From Syntrophotalea carbinolica DSM 2380 (GTDB taxonomy: Bacteria; Desulfobacterota; Desulfuromonadia; Desulfuromonadales; Syntrophotaleaceae): 64,000 nucleotides of DNA. Each line of letters starts with the position of its first letter. Within the stretch, counting starts at the first letter, position 1. The DNA lies in NCBI RefSeq assembly GCF_000012885.1, contig NC_007498.2, positions 558,001-622,000 on the forward strand, in the 5' to 3' direction. A program made the position numbers and the translations under genes. Positions 17,040 to 25,583 of this stretch are shown here, in pieces. The notes below the pieces were generated by a model that saw only the letters and a program-made list of their open reading frames with translations, was not told where the DNA came from and did not search any database.

Positions 17040-17794
17040 GACGATTTGGCCTGACGGTATTCATGAGAAAAACCGGCGTCGTAGAGCTTGGACACCGGGA
17101 TGTCCCGCGACAGGGCCCAACCCACCACGATCATGGCGGTTTTGGTGATGCCGGCGGCATCCGCCTGTGAGCCGATATCCGCAAGAGTGCCGCGCAGCAC
17201 CAGCTGGTCGGGCCAGGAAGCGTGATAGACCACGGCGACGGGGCATTGACTTCCGTAAGGTTCGGACAGGGTGTCGGCGACCTCGCCGATTTTATGCGCC
17301 GACAGGAAAATGCACAGGGTGGCGTTGCTCTTGGCCAGTTTCAGCAGATCCTGGTCTTCCGGCATCGGCGTGCGTCCCGCCGTACGGGTGAGAATGATGG
17401 TCTGGGAGATTTCCGGCGCCGTCAGTTCCGTGCACAGGGCCGCGGCCGCCGCCTGGAACGAACTGACCCCCGGGATAACTTCGTACCCGATACCGAGCCG
17501 GTCGAGTTCATTCATCTGCTCGCGGATGGCACCGTAGATCGACGGGTCGCCGGAGTGGAGACGGATCACGTCGAGGTCGCGCTGCCGGGCGTTTTCGAAC
17601 AGCACCGCCATTTCATCCAAACTCATAACGGCGGAATCGTGCCGTTCAGCACTTGCCGGGAGGTGCTCAAGCACCGCCGGGTTGACCAGCGAGCCGGCAT
17701 AGATGCAGATCGGGCAGGAACTCAGCAGGCGTTTGGCCTTGAGGGTGACGAGTTCGGGATCGCCGGGGCCGGCGCCGATGAAGTAGACTTTCAT
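17036..17794 (-). CDS. cbiF: Cobalt-precorrin-4 C11-methyltransferase
   Basis: 252 residues with a typical tetrapyrrole methylase layout: VYFIGAGPGDPELVTLKA at the N-terminus, the PICIYAGSLVNP segment characteristic of CbiF/CobM, HSGDPSIYGAI for SAM binding and VIPGVSSFQAAAA. It methylates C11 of cobalt-precorrin-4. It is the first gene of a four-gene module (cbiF-G-H-J), with the cbiG start overlapping its stop. Upstream lies a repeat-rich gap that separates it from cbiE, so it may have its own promoter. Confidence 0.95.
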   Translation of the reverse strand: MKVYFIGAGPGDPELVTLKAKRLLSSCPICIYAGSLVNPAVLEHLPASAERHDSAVMSLDEMAVLFENARQRDLDVIRLHSGDPSIYGAIREQMNELDRLGIGYEVIPGVSSFQAAAAALCTELTAPEISQTIILTRTAGRTPMPEDQDLLKLAKSNATLCIFLSAHKIGEVADTLSEPYGSQCPVAVVYHASWPDQLVLRGTLADIGSQADAAGITKTAMIVVGWALSRDIPVSKLYDAGFSHEYRQAKSS

Positions 17795-18260
17795 GTATTT
17801 ATCTCCTTGCGGGAAATGGCCTTATTTCAGTTTTGCAATCTGTCTGTATTCCATAAGTCGTGCCGGATTGTTTTTGATCTGTACCTCAGCACTCAGCACT
17901 TTAAATCCTGAAACCGGCGGGACGCGCCCCGCCAGGCGACTTGGTCGCGTGTTGAGCTTGAAGTAAATGCCGCCGTGCCGATGAGTACCTCCGGTGGTTT
18001 CTCGGGGACTCTCTCCCTTTCGGGAGTTGGTTGCAGGCTCGTTCGGTTCATCCTTTTGCGGAACGGGCTAAGCCTGTGTTGTTGAGTAAAACCTTAAAGG
18101 CAACCCCTTTACTTTTCCGGTCTCATCTATAAAGCTTTCGCCTCACGTAACTAATCACTAATCACTAATCACCAACCACCAACCACTAATCACTAATCAC
18201 TAATCACTAATCACTAATCACTAATCACCGGTTTTTACCTCGGACCTTTGGCCTTTGGCC
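17795..18260. repeat. Repeat copy A plus heptanucleotide array between cbiE and cbiF
   Basis: No gene seen. From about 17908 to 18245 the sequence is an internally deleted copy of the large repeat found at 20843-21350 and 28665-29165: it begins with the same GGCGGGACGCGCCCCGCC hairpin, then jumps to the shared 3' half. It ends in a run of ACTAATC-type heptamers (about 18150-18228), the longest such array in the window. Confidence 0.75.
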
Positions 18261-18905
18261 TCAAACATCCCACACATCCGGTCGCACCAACAGCACCACC
18301 GTTCTGGAGCTGGCTTGCATTGTTACCAGGTCGCTGGCCGTAACCTGGGTAACGGTTTCGCCGGGCAGGGTGAGTTCCTCGCAGACCAGAACCCAACGCG
18401 GGGCAAGATGTTCCGCCAATGCGGCGATCCAGCGCAGGGCGGCGGGTGATCCGGCCAGCACGGCGATTTTGTCCACTGTGTCGAGTTCGGAGTGATCGAT
18501 GTCCGGTAGCGCTCCGTGGGCGCTGAGGATGCGGGCATCCATCCAGTCGAGGCCGGCGGCGGCGAAAGCGGCCTGTACGGAGCTGATGCCGGGGATAATG
18601 CGACAAAGCTTCCGTCCGAAGTGGCGCACTACGGGCCGGGCCAGACTGTGCATGCCGGGGTCGCCGGTCACCAGCACCACCATCGGTGTGTGCCCGATGT
18701 GGGTATCCATGAATTCGAGGGCGGCAGCGATGTCGGCTCCCACCACAACCCGTTTGCCCTTAGCTTCCGGGAAAAGCGCCAGCAGGCGGTTCGCGCCGAT
18801 CAAAATATCCGCCCTGTTTACGGCCTGTCGGGCGGCATCGGTCAGATATGCGGATCCGCCCGGGCCGCAGCCGACGATGGTAATGGGTTGGTCTGTTATT
18901 GCCAT
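18261..18905 (-). CDS. cbiE: Cobalt-precorrin-7 C5-methyltransferase (CbiE)
   Basis: 214 residues. The CbiE-type methylase features are IVGCGPGGSAYLTDAA, ILIGANRLL, LVTGDPGMHSLA and PGISSVQAAFAAAGLDW. This is a normal-length CbiE without the CbiT decarboxylase half that forms CobL in many organisms. CbiT, which adds the C15 methyl and removes the C12 acetate carboxyl, is not encoded beside it or elsewhere in the window. The gene overlaps the end of cbiD and is followed directly by repeat sequence. Confidence 0.93.
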   Translation of the reverse strand: MAITDQPITIVGCGPGGSAYLTDAARQAVNRADILIGANRLLALFPEAKGKRVVVGADIAAALEFMDTHIGHTPMVVLVTGDPGMHSLARPVVRHFGRKLCRIIPGISSVQAAFAAAGLDWMDARILSAHGALPDIDHSELDTVDKIAVLAGSPAALRWIAALAEHLAPRWVLVCEELTLPGETVTQVTASDLVTMQASSRTVVLLVRPDVWDV

Positions 18906-19948
18906 GGTGTCAGATCTCCGCAGGAGCCAAGCATGTCGCCGGCCAGATTGATGAGAGCCGTGGCAACCGGTGCGCGATGGTCAAGGCGATGGCTGACGGC
19001 GATTTGCAGGGCTCGCGCCAAGGTGTCGCCGAGGCATTGTCGCTGCTCGGCGGTCAGGTCGGCGAATACCCCTTCCACGGTCGTCGATTCGGCCACCGGA
19101 CATTCAAGGATTCTGGTCGCAAGCTCACGGACGGAGGGCACCGGACTGGCCGAACGGCTCGAATGGGTATCCCAATGCCCGAGGGGAAGCTTCGCCAGTT
19201 TGCCGGGATGCCCCAGAACCAGCAAAGCCGAGGGGGGCGTTTGTGCCACAAGGTCGATCATGAAGCCCCATTCGTTGCCGGCTTCCACCACCTGCTCCTG
19301 TGTTACCTGAAAATGCCGGTGCGCTGCGCGCTCGCCGATGTGCCCCGGCACCAGCACCGGATGGCGAACGCCGGAAGCGCAGGCCACATTGTAGGAGCAT
19401 TCCATGGTTTTGCGGACTGCCTCGAGGCTGAAAGGACGCACCCGGCCGGTGGTGCCGAGGACCGAGATGCCGCCTTTAATCCCGAGTCGGGGATTGAAGG
19501 TGCGCTCGGCGAGCTGTTTGCCGTCCGGAATGGCAATGGTGACGCGCAGTCCACGATCTGTCACTTCACGGACTGCCGATTCGATCATGAGCCGGGGGCC
19601 GGGGTTGATGGCCGGTTCGCCGGGGGGCAATGCCAGTCCGGGTTTGGTGATGATGCCGACGCCTTCGCCGGCACGAAATTCCAGAGGTTTATCGCTTGCG
19701 ACAACCCGGGCGATGATCAACGCGCCATTGGTGACATCGGGATCGTCACCGGCATTTTTGTACACCGCGGCCTCCGCTCCATCCGGCAGCCTGTGCGCAT
19801 AAGCCAGGGGCAGCGATTCGCGAGTGCCGTCCAGCAGCGGGATGCTTATCCTTTCGGAAATCGCCTCGCCGCATAACAGGGCGGCGGCCATTTTGGCCGC
19901 TGCTGCAGCACAGGCGCCGGTGGTGAATCCACCCTGCAGGCCGGCCAT
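18896..19948 (-). CDS. cbiD: Cobalt-precorrin-5B C1-methyltransferase
   Basis: 350 residues. The N-terminal GGFTTGACAAAAAKMAA motif is diagnostic for CbiD, and the Asn/Asp-rich NAGDDPDVTNGA segment follows. Later features include INPGPRLMIESAVREV, GGISVLGTTGRVRPFS and HPGKLAKL, which also agree. It methylates C1 after acetaldehyde release by CbiG, a reaction specific to the oxygen-independent pathway. It begins two bases after the cbiL stop and overlaps cbiE by ten bases, forming a tight cbiL-D-E module. Confidence 0.95.
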   Translation of the reverse strand: MAGLQGGFTTGACAAAAAKMAAALLCGEAISERISIPLLDGTRESLPLAYAHRLPDGAEAAVYKNAGDDPDVTNGALIIARVVASDKPLEFRAGEGVGIITKPGLALPPGEPAINPGPRLMIESAVREVTDRGLRVTIAIPDGKQLAERTFNPRLGIKGGISVLGTTGRVRPFSLEAVRKTMECSYNVACASGVRHPVLVPGHIGERAAHRHFQVTQEQVVEAGNEWGFMIDLVAQTPPSALLVLGHPGKLAKLPLGHWDTHSSRSASPVPSVRELATRILECPVAESTTVEGVFADLTAEQRQCLGDTLARALQIAVSHRLDHRAPVATALINLAGDMLGSCGDLTPWQ

Positions 19949-19950
19949 GT

Positions 19951-20721
19951 TCAGGCCACCTCCTGGGCCGCCGTGTTTTGCTCCCAGGACCGGCGGCCTA
20001 CGCGGACGATGACCGTCGACATGTAACCGTGGCTTTCGTCGCTAAGCGCTTCGCGGAAATCACGGAAAATGACCTCGCGACCGTTTTGCTCCACATAGCA
20101 GGCCAGACGGGCCTGATGGATCAGGTTACGTTCCTGGAGCAGGGCGCCCAGTTGTTGCAGACGCGGTCCGACTTTGTAGAGCACCAGGGTTTCACAGGTA
20201 TCGAGTGCGCGTCCGATGGCGGGCATGTCGGTGGCGGGCATCATGGTCAGACGATCTTCCTGCAGGGTCAGCGGTTCCACCAGCAAGGCGGCGGTCGCCT
20301 GGAAGGCGCTGATGCCGGGGACCACGTGAATGTGCTCCGGGGGCAACATTTCAACAAGACTTTCGATCAGATAGGAACTGGTGCTGTAGATCATCGGATC
20401 GCCAATGGTGACCTGTACCACCGATTTTCCGGCATCGATGCGCGTCGCGATTTCCGCGGCTACTTCGGCCCAGCAGGTCCGCGTCCGGGCTGAGTCGCGT
20501 TTCATGGGGTAAACGTGCTCGATGACCTCCTGTTGGTCGATCAGGTCGCGGATGGTGATCAGGGCGAGGCTCTCTTTTGCCAGCTCCGAGCGGGGCACGA
20601 TCACCGTATCGGCGGACTGGATAAGGCGGGCAGCCCGCAGGGTGATCAGATCGGGAGAGCCGGGGCCGACACCTACGGCGTAGAAGTGGCCGGGTTGACA
20701 CTCTTTGGTTTTGATGGACAT
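19951..20721 (-). CDS. cbiL: Cobalt-factor II / precorrin-2 C20-methyltransferase
   Basis: 256 residues. I chose ATG 20719-20721 because AGGA lies nine bases upstream; two ATGs just before it are too close to that site. Motifs are FYAVGVGPGSPDLITLRA, VIVPRSE, VTIGDPMIYSTSSYL and VPGISAFQATAALL, all typical of the CbiL/CobI methylase. It adds the C20 methyl group, the first step after cobalt insertion in the anaerobic route. It heads the cbiL-D-E module. Confidence 0.94.
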   Translation of the reverse strand: MSIKTKECQPGHFYAVGVGPGSPDLITLRAARLIQSADTVIVPRSELAKESLALITIRDLIDQQEVIEHVYPMKRDSARTRTCWAEVAAEIATRIDAGKSVVQVTIGDPMIYSTSSYLIESLVEMLPPEHIHVVPGISAFQATAALLVEPLTLQEDRLTMMPATDMPAIGRALDTCETLVLYKVGPRLQQLGALLQERNLIHQARLACYVEQNGREVIFRDFREALSDESHGYMSTVIVRVGRRSWEQNTAAQEVA

Positions 20722-21375
20722 GGGCATCATTCCTTGTTGGGGCGAATCTTGTATTCGTTCCCGGTTAATGTACTGATCAATCAATCGACAGGATGTGCTG
20801 AGGCATAAAGTGCATCGATTGAAGTATCGTTTTTTGGGACCCTAAAACCGGCGGGACGCGCCCCGCCAGGCGCCTTACTTTTTGTCCAAGCCCACAAAAA
20901 AGTAAGCAAAAAAGGGCTCCCCTGCGGGGGGCAGCTCGCGAAGGACAGAGATAATTTGAACAGTTGAACCATTCAATACCGTCTATGGTTTCTTCGAGTT
21001 CCCCCTCGGTCGGAAGATGGGTGGTAGTTACGAAGAACTATTCCTTTTGCGAGGCGAGCGTCAAAAGGCAGTTGGGTGAAAAGCTAAAGCTAAGCCTCAG
21101 TCATAACCGGAACTTGTAGGATGTGCTGAGGTACGAAGCGCATCGATTGCGAGACTGTCAGCTGTTTCACCGGGGTTCCTTCCTTTCGAGCGTTGGCCGC
21201 AAGCTCGGTCGATTCATCCTTTTTGCGAAACGGGCCAGGCCGGTGTTGTTGGGTAAAACCCTAAAGGCTACTTTTGACTTCCCCGTTTGTATTCCACAGG
21301 TTTTCGCGTCACGTAACTAATCACTAATTACTAATCACTGGTTTTTACCCCGAACCTTGAACCTCGTCCCTGCTG
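20722..21375. repeat. Repeat copy B (full length, about 0.5 kb) between permease and cbiL
   Basis: No gene seen. Positions 20843-21350 align closely with the repeat at 28665-29165. Shared blocks are a GC-rich hairpin (GGCGGGACGCGCCCCGCC), a TTACTTTTTGTCC...AAAAAGTAAGC inverted repeat, a block with GAACAGTTGAACCATTCAA, a block containing GTACGAAGCGCATCGATTG, and terminal ACTAATC-like heptamers. Small indels between copies shift every reading frame, which argues that the repeat is non-coding. Confidence 0.8.
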
Positions 21376-22569
21376 CTACCAAACAACGATCATCACCCAG
21401 GTACAAAGAAGCACGAAACAAACCCTTAACACCTGCGCACTGACCGCCATCACCAGGCCGGGCCGGGCGCCGAGGGTGGCCAGGTAGGTGGGCAAGGCGT
21501 GGCGCAGGGTTCGTATGGGCGCGGTGATCACCGAACCGAGCAGGATAACGGTGACGGCCTGCTTGATGGACAGGCTGCCGGCATCGATGAAATTGGCTGC
21601 TGCGATGGCGCCGTTATACATATTGACCGCTTGCGCCGGGATGATGGCCACGGCCTGTGGGGGTAAAAAGGCGGGTTTGAACACACTCGGCAGCCACGCG
21701 GCCAGGTAGTCGAAAACCCTGTATTGTTCCAGCAGAGCCATGGCTGCGAAGGTCGGGACCACGTACAGCAGCAGGCGGCGGATGGTGCGTCGCGACCGTT
21801 TCCAGACTTTTCTCCAGAAATCGGTACTGGCGAAAACCGGTCGTTCCAGTCGCCTGCCATCGACATTGGCCGAACTCGCGATGTTGAAACCGTCTCGATC
21901 CTCGTTCCAGCGTTGGCTGAGCCAGCTCGAAACCATCAGCACCAGCACGATTTCCAGGCCGATGGCGGCCATCCTGACTCCGAACAGGGCACCGGTGGCC
22001 ATCCAACCGAAAGCGAAACCGAGAGGCACGATAAAGGTCGGCAGGTGAGCAAACAGCGAGATGCAGGACACCACCAATACCGAGGTGTAAAGGTGGCGGT
22101 TGTTGATGACGCCTTGATCCCGATACGAGACCAGCATGCTGTTGGCCACCGCGCCCGACTGGAAGGCCATGATGAAGGCCGGCGCCGTCGCACGGGGCAG
22201 ACGTCCCAGACGGATCAACGGCCAGGCCAGCACCGACAGGGTGCCGATCCACCCGGCGACTTCAAGGACCTGGCCAAGGAGGATGCCGGCGGCAATGATC
22301 AGGGCCAGCTCAATAAGCAACACGCCCTTGCGCGGCCAGAAGGGGAGCTTTCGTTTCCAGCTGCTGTAGGCCGAAGGTTTTTTTCTGGCCTGGCTGCGGG
22401 CTTGCTCCAGGGCGCGGCCGCGCTCCCCCTCGGCTTGTATTCTGTCAGGTTTTGAAACACCGACTTCGGTTGTTGTCGATTGTTCCGCGGCGGCAACAGG
22501 TAAGGCGAAGCCGACTGATCCTAAGTTCAGCGTCAACACGACCAGCAGCAGTAACATAGCGCGTTGCAT
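21376..22569 (-). CDS. Polytopic membrane protein, nucleoside-recognition/Gate-like permease linked to cbiK
   Basis: 397 residues with an N-terminal signal-like helix, a charged linker (residues about 30-75) and about eight membrane segments. Two similar halves with Gly/Ala-rich kinked helices (AFIMAFQSGAVANSMLV and IIPAQAVNMYNGAIAAANF) resemble the Gate/nucleoside-recognition domain family. It starts five bases after the cbiK stop with AGGATAACCTC before the ATG, so it is cotranscribed with the exported cobaltochelatase. A role in moving cobalt, sirohydrochlorin or a corrinoid intermediate across the membrane is inferred only from that coupling. Confidence 0.8.
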   Translation of the reverse strand: MQRAMLLLLVVLTLNLGSVGFALPVAAAEQSTTTEVGVSKPDRIQAEGERGRALEQARSQARKKPSAYSSWKRKLPFWPRKGVLLIELALIIAAGILLGQVLEVAGWIGTLSVLAWPLIRLGRLPRATAPAFIMAFQSGAVANSMLVSYRDQGVINNRHLYTSVLVVSCISLFAHLPTFIVPLGFAFGWMATGALFGVRMAAIGLEIVLVLMVSSWLSQRWNEDRDGFNIASSANVDGRRLERPVFASTDFWRKVWKRSRRTIRRLLLYVVPTFAAMALLEQYRVFDYLAAWLPSVFKPAFLPPQAVAIIPAQAVNMYNGAIAAANFIDAGSLSIKQAVTVILLGSVITAPIRTLRHALPTYLATLGARPGLVMAVSAQVLRVCFVLLCTWVMIVVW

Positions 22570-22573
22570 GAGG

Positions 22574-23449
22574 TTATCCTTCCACTGCCTGCAAAGCGGT
22601 CATGGCGGTATCGAGGTGCCGGAAAAAGATATCGCGGATACCGGCGTTGTAGCCCAACGGCTGCGAACAGCTCGCCTCGGGGACACCTATGAGGCTTTTC
22701 CACGAATCGGGTTCGTCGCCCAGGACATCGTTTTCGATATGATCGCCGGCGACCAGCATCAGCGGCACGAAATGGACAGCGCCGGCTTTTTCTGCCTGCA
22801 TGCGTGCTTTGGGGAGTTTGGCCAGTCCGGGTTGGCCTTCGACACTGCAGGTGAAGGTACTGTCGCTTTGCGCTTCGATGGTTGCGGCAAATGCAAGCAA
22901 AGCCTGGTTGTAACGGGGGTGTTTACTGTTGCCGTGGGTGACGAACACGGTTGGCCGATCCGCTGCGATGTCTTCGTTAACCGCGGCGGCCACGGCACGA
23001 ATATCCTCCGGGGTGGCCATCAGTGCTTGTCCGTAAGTTGCCTGCAAGGTTCCGGTCGGTACCTGGGAGATTTCCGCATCCTTTTGGCCCGGTACGATCA
23101 TCAGCGATTGCAGCACCGCCTGGCGATAGCCCTGTGCCTGCAATACCGCGAGGGTTTCTTCAAGATTGCGTACCTGTATCCCGCGCTTGTGCAGGCGGTC
23201 GACCACCGTCTGGGAGGTGAAGGCCAGAAAGATGTCATGGTCCGGATAGCGTCGGCGGGCCGCCTGCTCGATAACGTCGAACACTTGCCGGCCTTTGTCC
23301 GAGGTGGTACCGAAGGCGACCAGCACGATAGCCGGCGATTTTTGATTCATGGTAGTGTCCTTCTCTACGGTGGTGCCGGACTCTTTCATCGCGCAGCCGC
23401 ACAGAGCAAACAGCAGCAGGCAGACGATGATTCTGGATAGATGGGACAT
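22574..23449 (-). CDS. cbiK: Exported sirohydrochlorin cobaltochelatase, CbiK type
   Basis: 291 residues from ATG 23447-23449 (AGGAG eight bases upstream). The N-terminus is a lipoprotein-type signal (hydrophobic core ending LCGC, Cys19), so the enzyme should be tethered outside the cytoplasm. The CbiK fold follows: LVAFGTTSDKGRQVFDVIE, the two metal-ligating/catalytic His residues in VTHGN (H172) and VAGDHIENDVLGD (H237). It is expected to insert cobalt into sirohydrochlorin. A periplasmic CbiK paralogue is known in Desulfovibrio, so export is not unprecedented, but no cytoplasmic chelatase is encoded in this window. Confidence 0.92.
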   Translation of the reverse strand: MSHLSRIIVCLLLFALCGCAMKESGTTVEKDTTMNQKSPAIVLVAFGTTSDKGRQVFDVIEQAARRRYPDHDIFLAFTSQTVVDRLHKRGIQVRNLEETLAVLQAQGYRQAVLQSLMIVPGQKDAEISQVPTGTLQATYGQALMATPEDIRAVAAAVNEDIAADRPTVFVTHGNSKHPRYNQALLAFAATIEAQSDSTFTCSVEGQPGLAKLPKARMQAEKAGAVHFVPLMLVAGDHIENDVLGDEPDSWKSLIGVPEASCSQPLGYNAGIRDIFFRHLDTAMTALQAVEG

Positions 23450-23916
23450 GGGGCTCTCTCCTGAGTGGTTTTCGTTTTTGACCTGATATTCAAACATCAA
23501 CGGATGAAGGACGGTTTTGCCTGAAGCTTTGCTTTAGCTTTTCACCCAACTGCCTTTTGACGCCCGCCTCGCAAAAGGAGTAGTTCTTCGTAATTACTAC
23601 CCATCTTCCGACAGAGGGAGAGCTCGAAGAAACCATAGACGGTGTTGAATGGCTCAACTGTTCAAGTTATCTCTGCCCTTCGCGACTTGCCCCCCGCAGG
23701 GGAGCCCTTTTTTGCTTACTTTTTGTGGGCTTGGACAAAAAGCAAGGCGCCTGGCGGGGCGCGTCCCACCGGTTTTGGGGTAAATCAAAAGTATCGCAAC
23801 CGATGCGCTTCGTACCTCAGCGCATCCTACAAGTTCAGTTCATCCGAGAGGGAGGGCAGGTTTGACATGATTTTTGTCACGGAGGGCTGAATTATCAGCC
23901 CTCCGTGACCGGCTTC
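23450..23916. repeat. Inverted repeat copy C and a 15-bp palindrome after cbpB
   Basis: No gene seen. Positions about 23520-23835 are an inverted, truncated copy of the repeat at 20843-21350 (same blocks in reverse order and complement). At 23876-23890/23895-23909 a perfect 15-base-pair inverted repeat lies eight bases past the cbpB stop; it lacks a U-tract in either direction and may protect the 3' end. Confidence 0.75.
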
Positions 23917-25332
23917 TTACAAAGACGTCAAATCGATGCTGGTCGTCGTATCCGCATCCCAATCTTCCCACAGGTAGATATCTTCCTTGCCTTCGGCGAT
24001 CAGGCGCAGGGCATAGCGTACCTGCTCTTCATAGAGTTCGCAGAAAGCGCCGGGGACGTTCTGGCCGCCGTTCATTTCATGCGCTTCGGCAGGGCAGGGG
24101 GAGCCGCAAAAGTGGCGGATCGCACAGGTTTTACAAGGATCGATGTTTTCCACCACGCGTTCGGTGACAGCGCGGAAAGCTTCGGTTTGCAACACTTCAT
24201 CGATATTGTCGGTATACAGATTGCCGCCCTTGAAGCGCTCGACGCCGACGAATTCGCTGCAGGGGAACATGTCGCCGGAAGCGGACAGGGCGAAGAAACA
24301 GCGACCGCCGCCGCAGGGCGAGATGTCGCACATCAGGCGGCGGGCCGCCGGTGCAACGACGCTGACCAGCACATTGGCGAAGTTGGCCACCACCAGTTTG
24401 CGGCCGGTCTTCTGGTACAGTTCGTAGGTGCGATCGAGGGCCTTGAGGTAGTATTTGGCCATTTCATGATCGAGGGGCTTGATGTCGCGCGCGCCCTGGC
24501 GGGTGCAGCGCACCTGGTTGAGCATGCAGATCGGCACCTCGTGTTCGTGGAAGAAGTCCACCATCTCCACCAGTTTGTCCATATTCTCCTGGGTTACGGT
24601 GCAGATGACGTTGAAATTGGCGTATCCCTTGAGTTTGTTCATGGCGCGAACCACATGGGCGTAGACGCTGTCGCCTTCCCAGGTTTTACGGGTGCGGGTG
24701 CAGATCTCTTCCAGGTGGCTGTCGAGGGACAGGCCGATGCCGATGTTGCGTGAGGTAAGAAATTCGATGGCTTCGTCATCCAGCAGGGTGCCGTTGGTTT
24801 GCACGCCGAAACGGAAATCATCCAGATAAGCGTCGATACCGGCAAAGACGGCCTCGCGGGCCATCATCGGTTCCGCGCCGTGGAAGATGATCTGCGGCTT
24901 GAGGCCTTCGGGAACGGTGGTTTTGAAGTATTCCTTGAGGATACCCAGGGCTTTGATCAATTCGTCCGGGGTCATGGTTTTGCCGTCGCTGCGCATGTCT
25001 TCCGGGATATAACAGTAGGAACAGTTGAGATTACAGCGGTCGGTGGGATTGAAATAGACCGCCGACGGCTTCAGGCCGAAGCGCAGTGCGTCGATCTCTT
25101 CGAGGAATTCATCGCGGCGGCTGAGAAACTGCTGCATGAACGTGCTTTCGTTGCACAATGCCTCGCCCAGTTTGTCCTTCTGGATCAGGGACCAGAAAGC
25201 CGCATCGGGATCGAGCAGTGCAACGTACTCGGGATGATCGATGCTGACGGGCAGCAGGCTCGGGCCGTTGCCGGTGTTGAAGTGGATGCCACGCGAGGAG
25301 GCTTTGTTGTCGAAGGTTTTCGTTTCGTTCAT
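23917..25332 (-). CDS. cbpB: Radical SAM/SPASM peptide-modifying enzyme (CbpB)
   Basis: 471 residues from ATG 25330-25332 with GGGAG upstream. The radical SAM cluster motif CxxxCxxC is at C100, C104 and C107 (CNLNCSYC), followed by HGAEPM and a C-terminal SPASM domain with many Cys (CDISPCGGGRC, FPCSEF, CKTCAIRHFCGSPC). The domain architecture is that of enzymes that modify ribosomal peptides or mature sulfatases. The adjacent 33-residue peptide gene and the cobalamin neighbourhood match, from memory, the CbpA/CbpB pair named for cobalamin-region peptides. The substrate is therefore probably CbpA; the modification is unknown. Confidence 0.88.
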   Translation of the reverse strand: MNETKTFDNKASSRGIHFNTGNGPSLLPVSIDHPEYVALLDPDAAFWSLIQKDKLGEALCNESTFMQQFLSRRDEFLEEIDALRFGLKPSAVYFNPTDRCNLNCSYCYIPEDMRSDGKTMTPDELIKALGILKEYFKTTVPEGLKPQIIFHGAEPMMAREAVFAGIDAYLDDFRFGVQTNGTLLDDEAIEFLTSRNIGIGLSLDSHLEEICTRTRKTWEGDSVYAHVVRAMNKLKGYANFNVICTVTQENMDKLVEMVDFFHEHEVPICMLNQVRCTRQGARDIKPLDHEMAKYYLKALDRTYELYQKTGRKLVVANFANVLVSVVAPAARRLMCDISPCGGGRCFFALSASGDMFPCSEFVGVERFKGGNLYTDNIDEVLQTEAFRAVTERVVENIDPCKTCAIRHFCGSPCPAEAHEMNGGQNVPGAFCELYEEQVRYALRLIAEGKEDIYLWEDWDADTTTSIDLTSL

Positions 25333-25583
25333 GGAGTTTCTCCCAATGGTCGATATGGTGATCAGTTCCGCACTCAACTGGCGGTATATAACTGGGTAAA
25401 TTGTCTAGGGTGCGGAGCGTCCGGGGACGCTCCGCGGGTTTTGTCTCCACTTGAAAAACGAGCGATTTTTCCCAAGGTCAAGGAAATCAAACGCTTGCGC
25501 GGAGGCGTAGTTTTTACGCCGCAACAAGTAAGCGTGAAGATTGACGCCGAGATTGGGGAAAAGGGCCGTTTCTCGATGAAAAC
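25333..25583. other. cbpA-cbpB intercistronic region with hairpin
   Basis: 250 bases between the peptide gene and its enzyme. An 11-base-pair near-continuous inverted repeat lies at 25412-25422/25425-25435. The part at about 25440-25583 is GC-balanced, unlike the flanking repeats, and reads as a charged open frame on the plus strand that ends over the cbpA stop. I do not think it is a gene. A hairpin here could raise the ratio of precursor peptide to enzyme. Confidence 0.45.

Noticed and set aside
18150-18228. Possible CRISPR array
   Set aside because: The seven-base unit is tandem with no unique spacers; no cas genes are present.
20781-20972. Short frames in the large repeats giving WAWTKSKAPGGARP-like peptides (also at 23642-23890)
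   Set aside because: They fall in non-coding repeats, on opposite strands in different copies, and indels break the frame between copies.
21123-21320. Short plus-strand frame in repeat copy B with a counterpart at 28938-29150
   Set aside because: The two translations match only in parts because of frameshifts, so selection is not on the protein.
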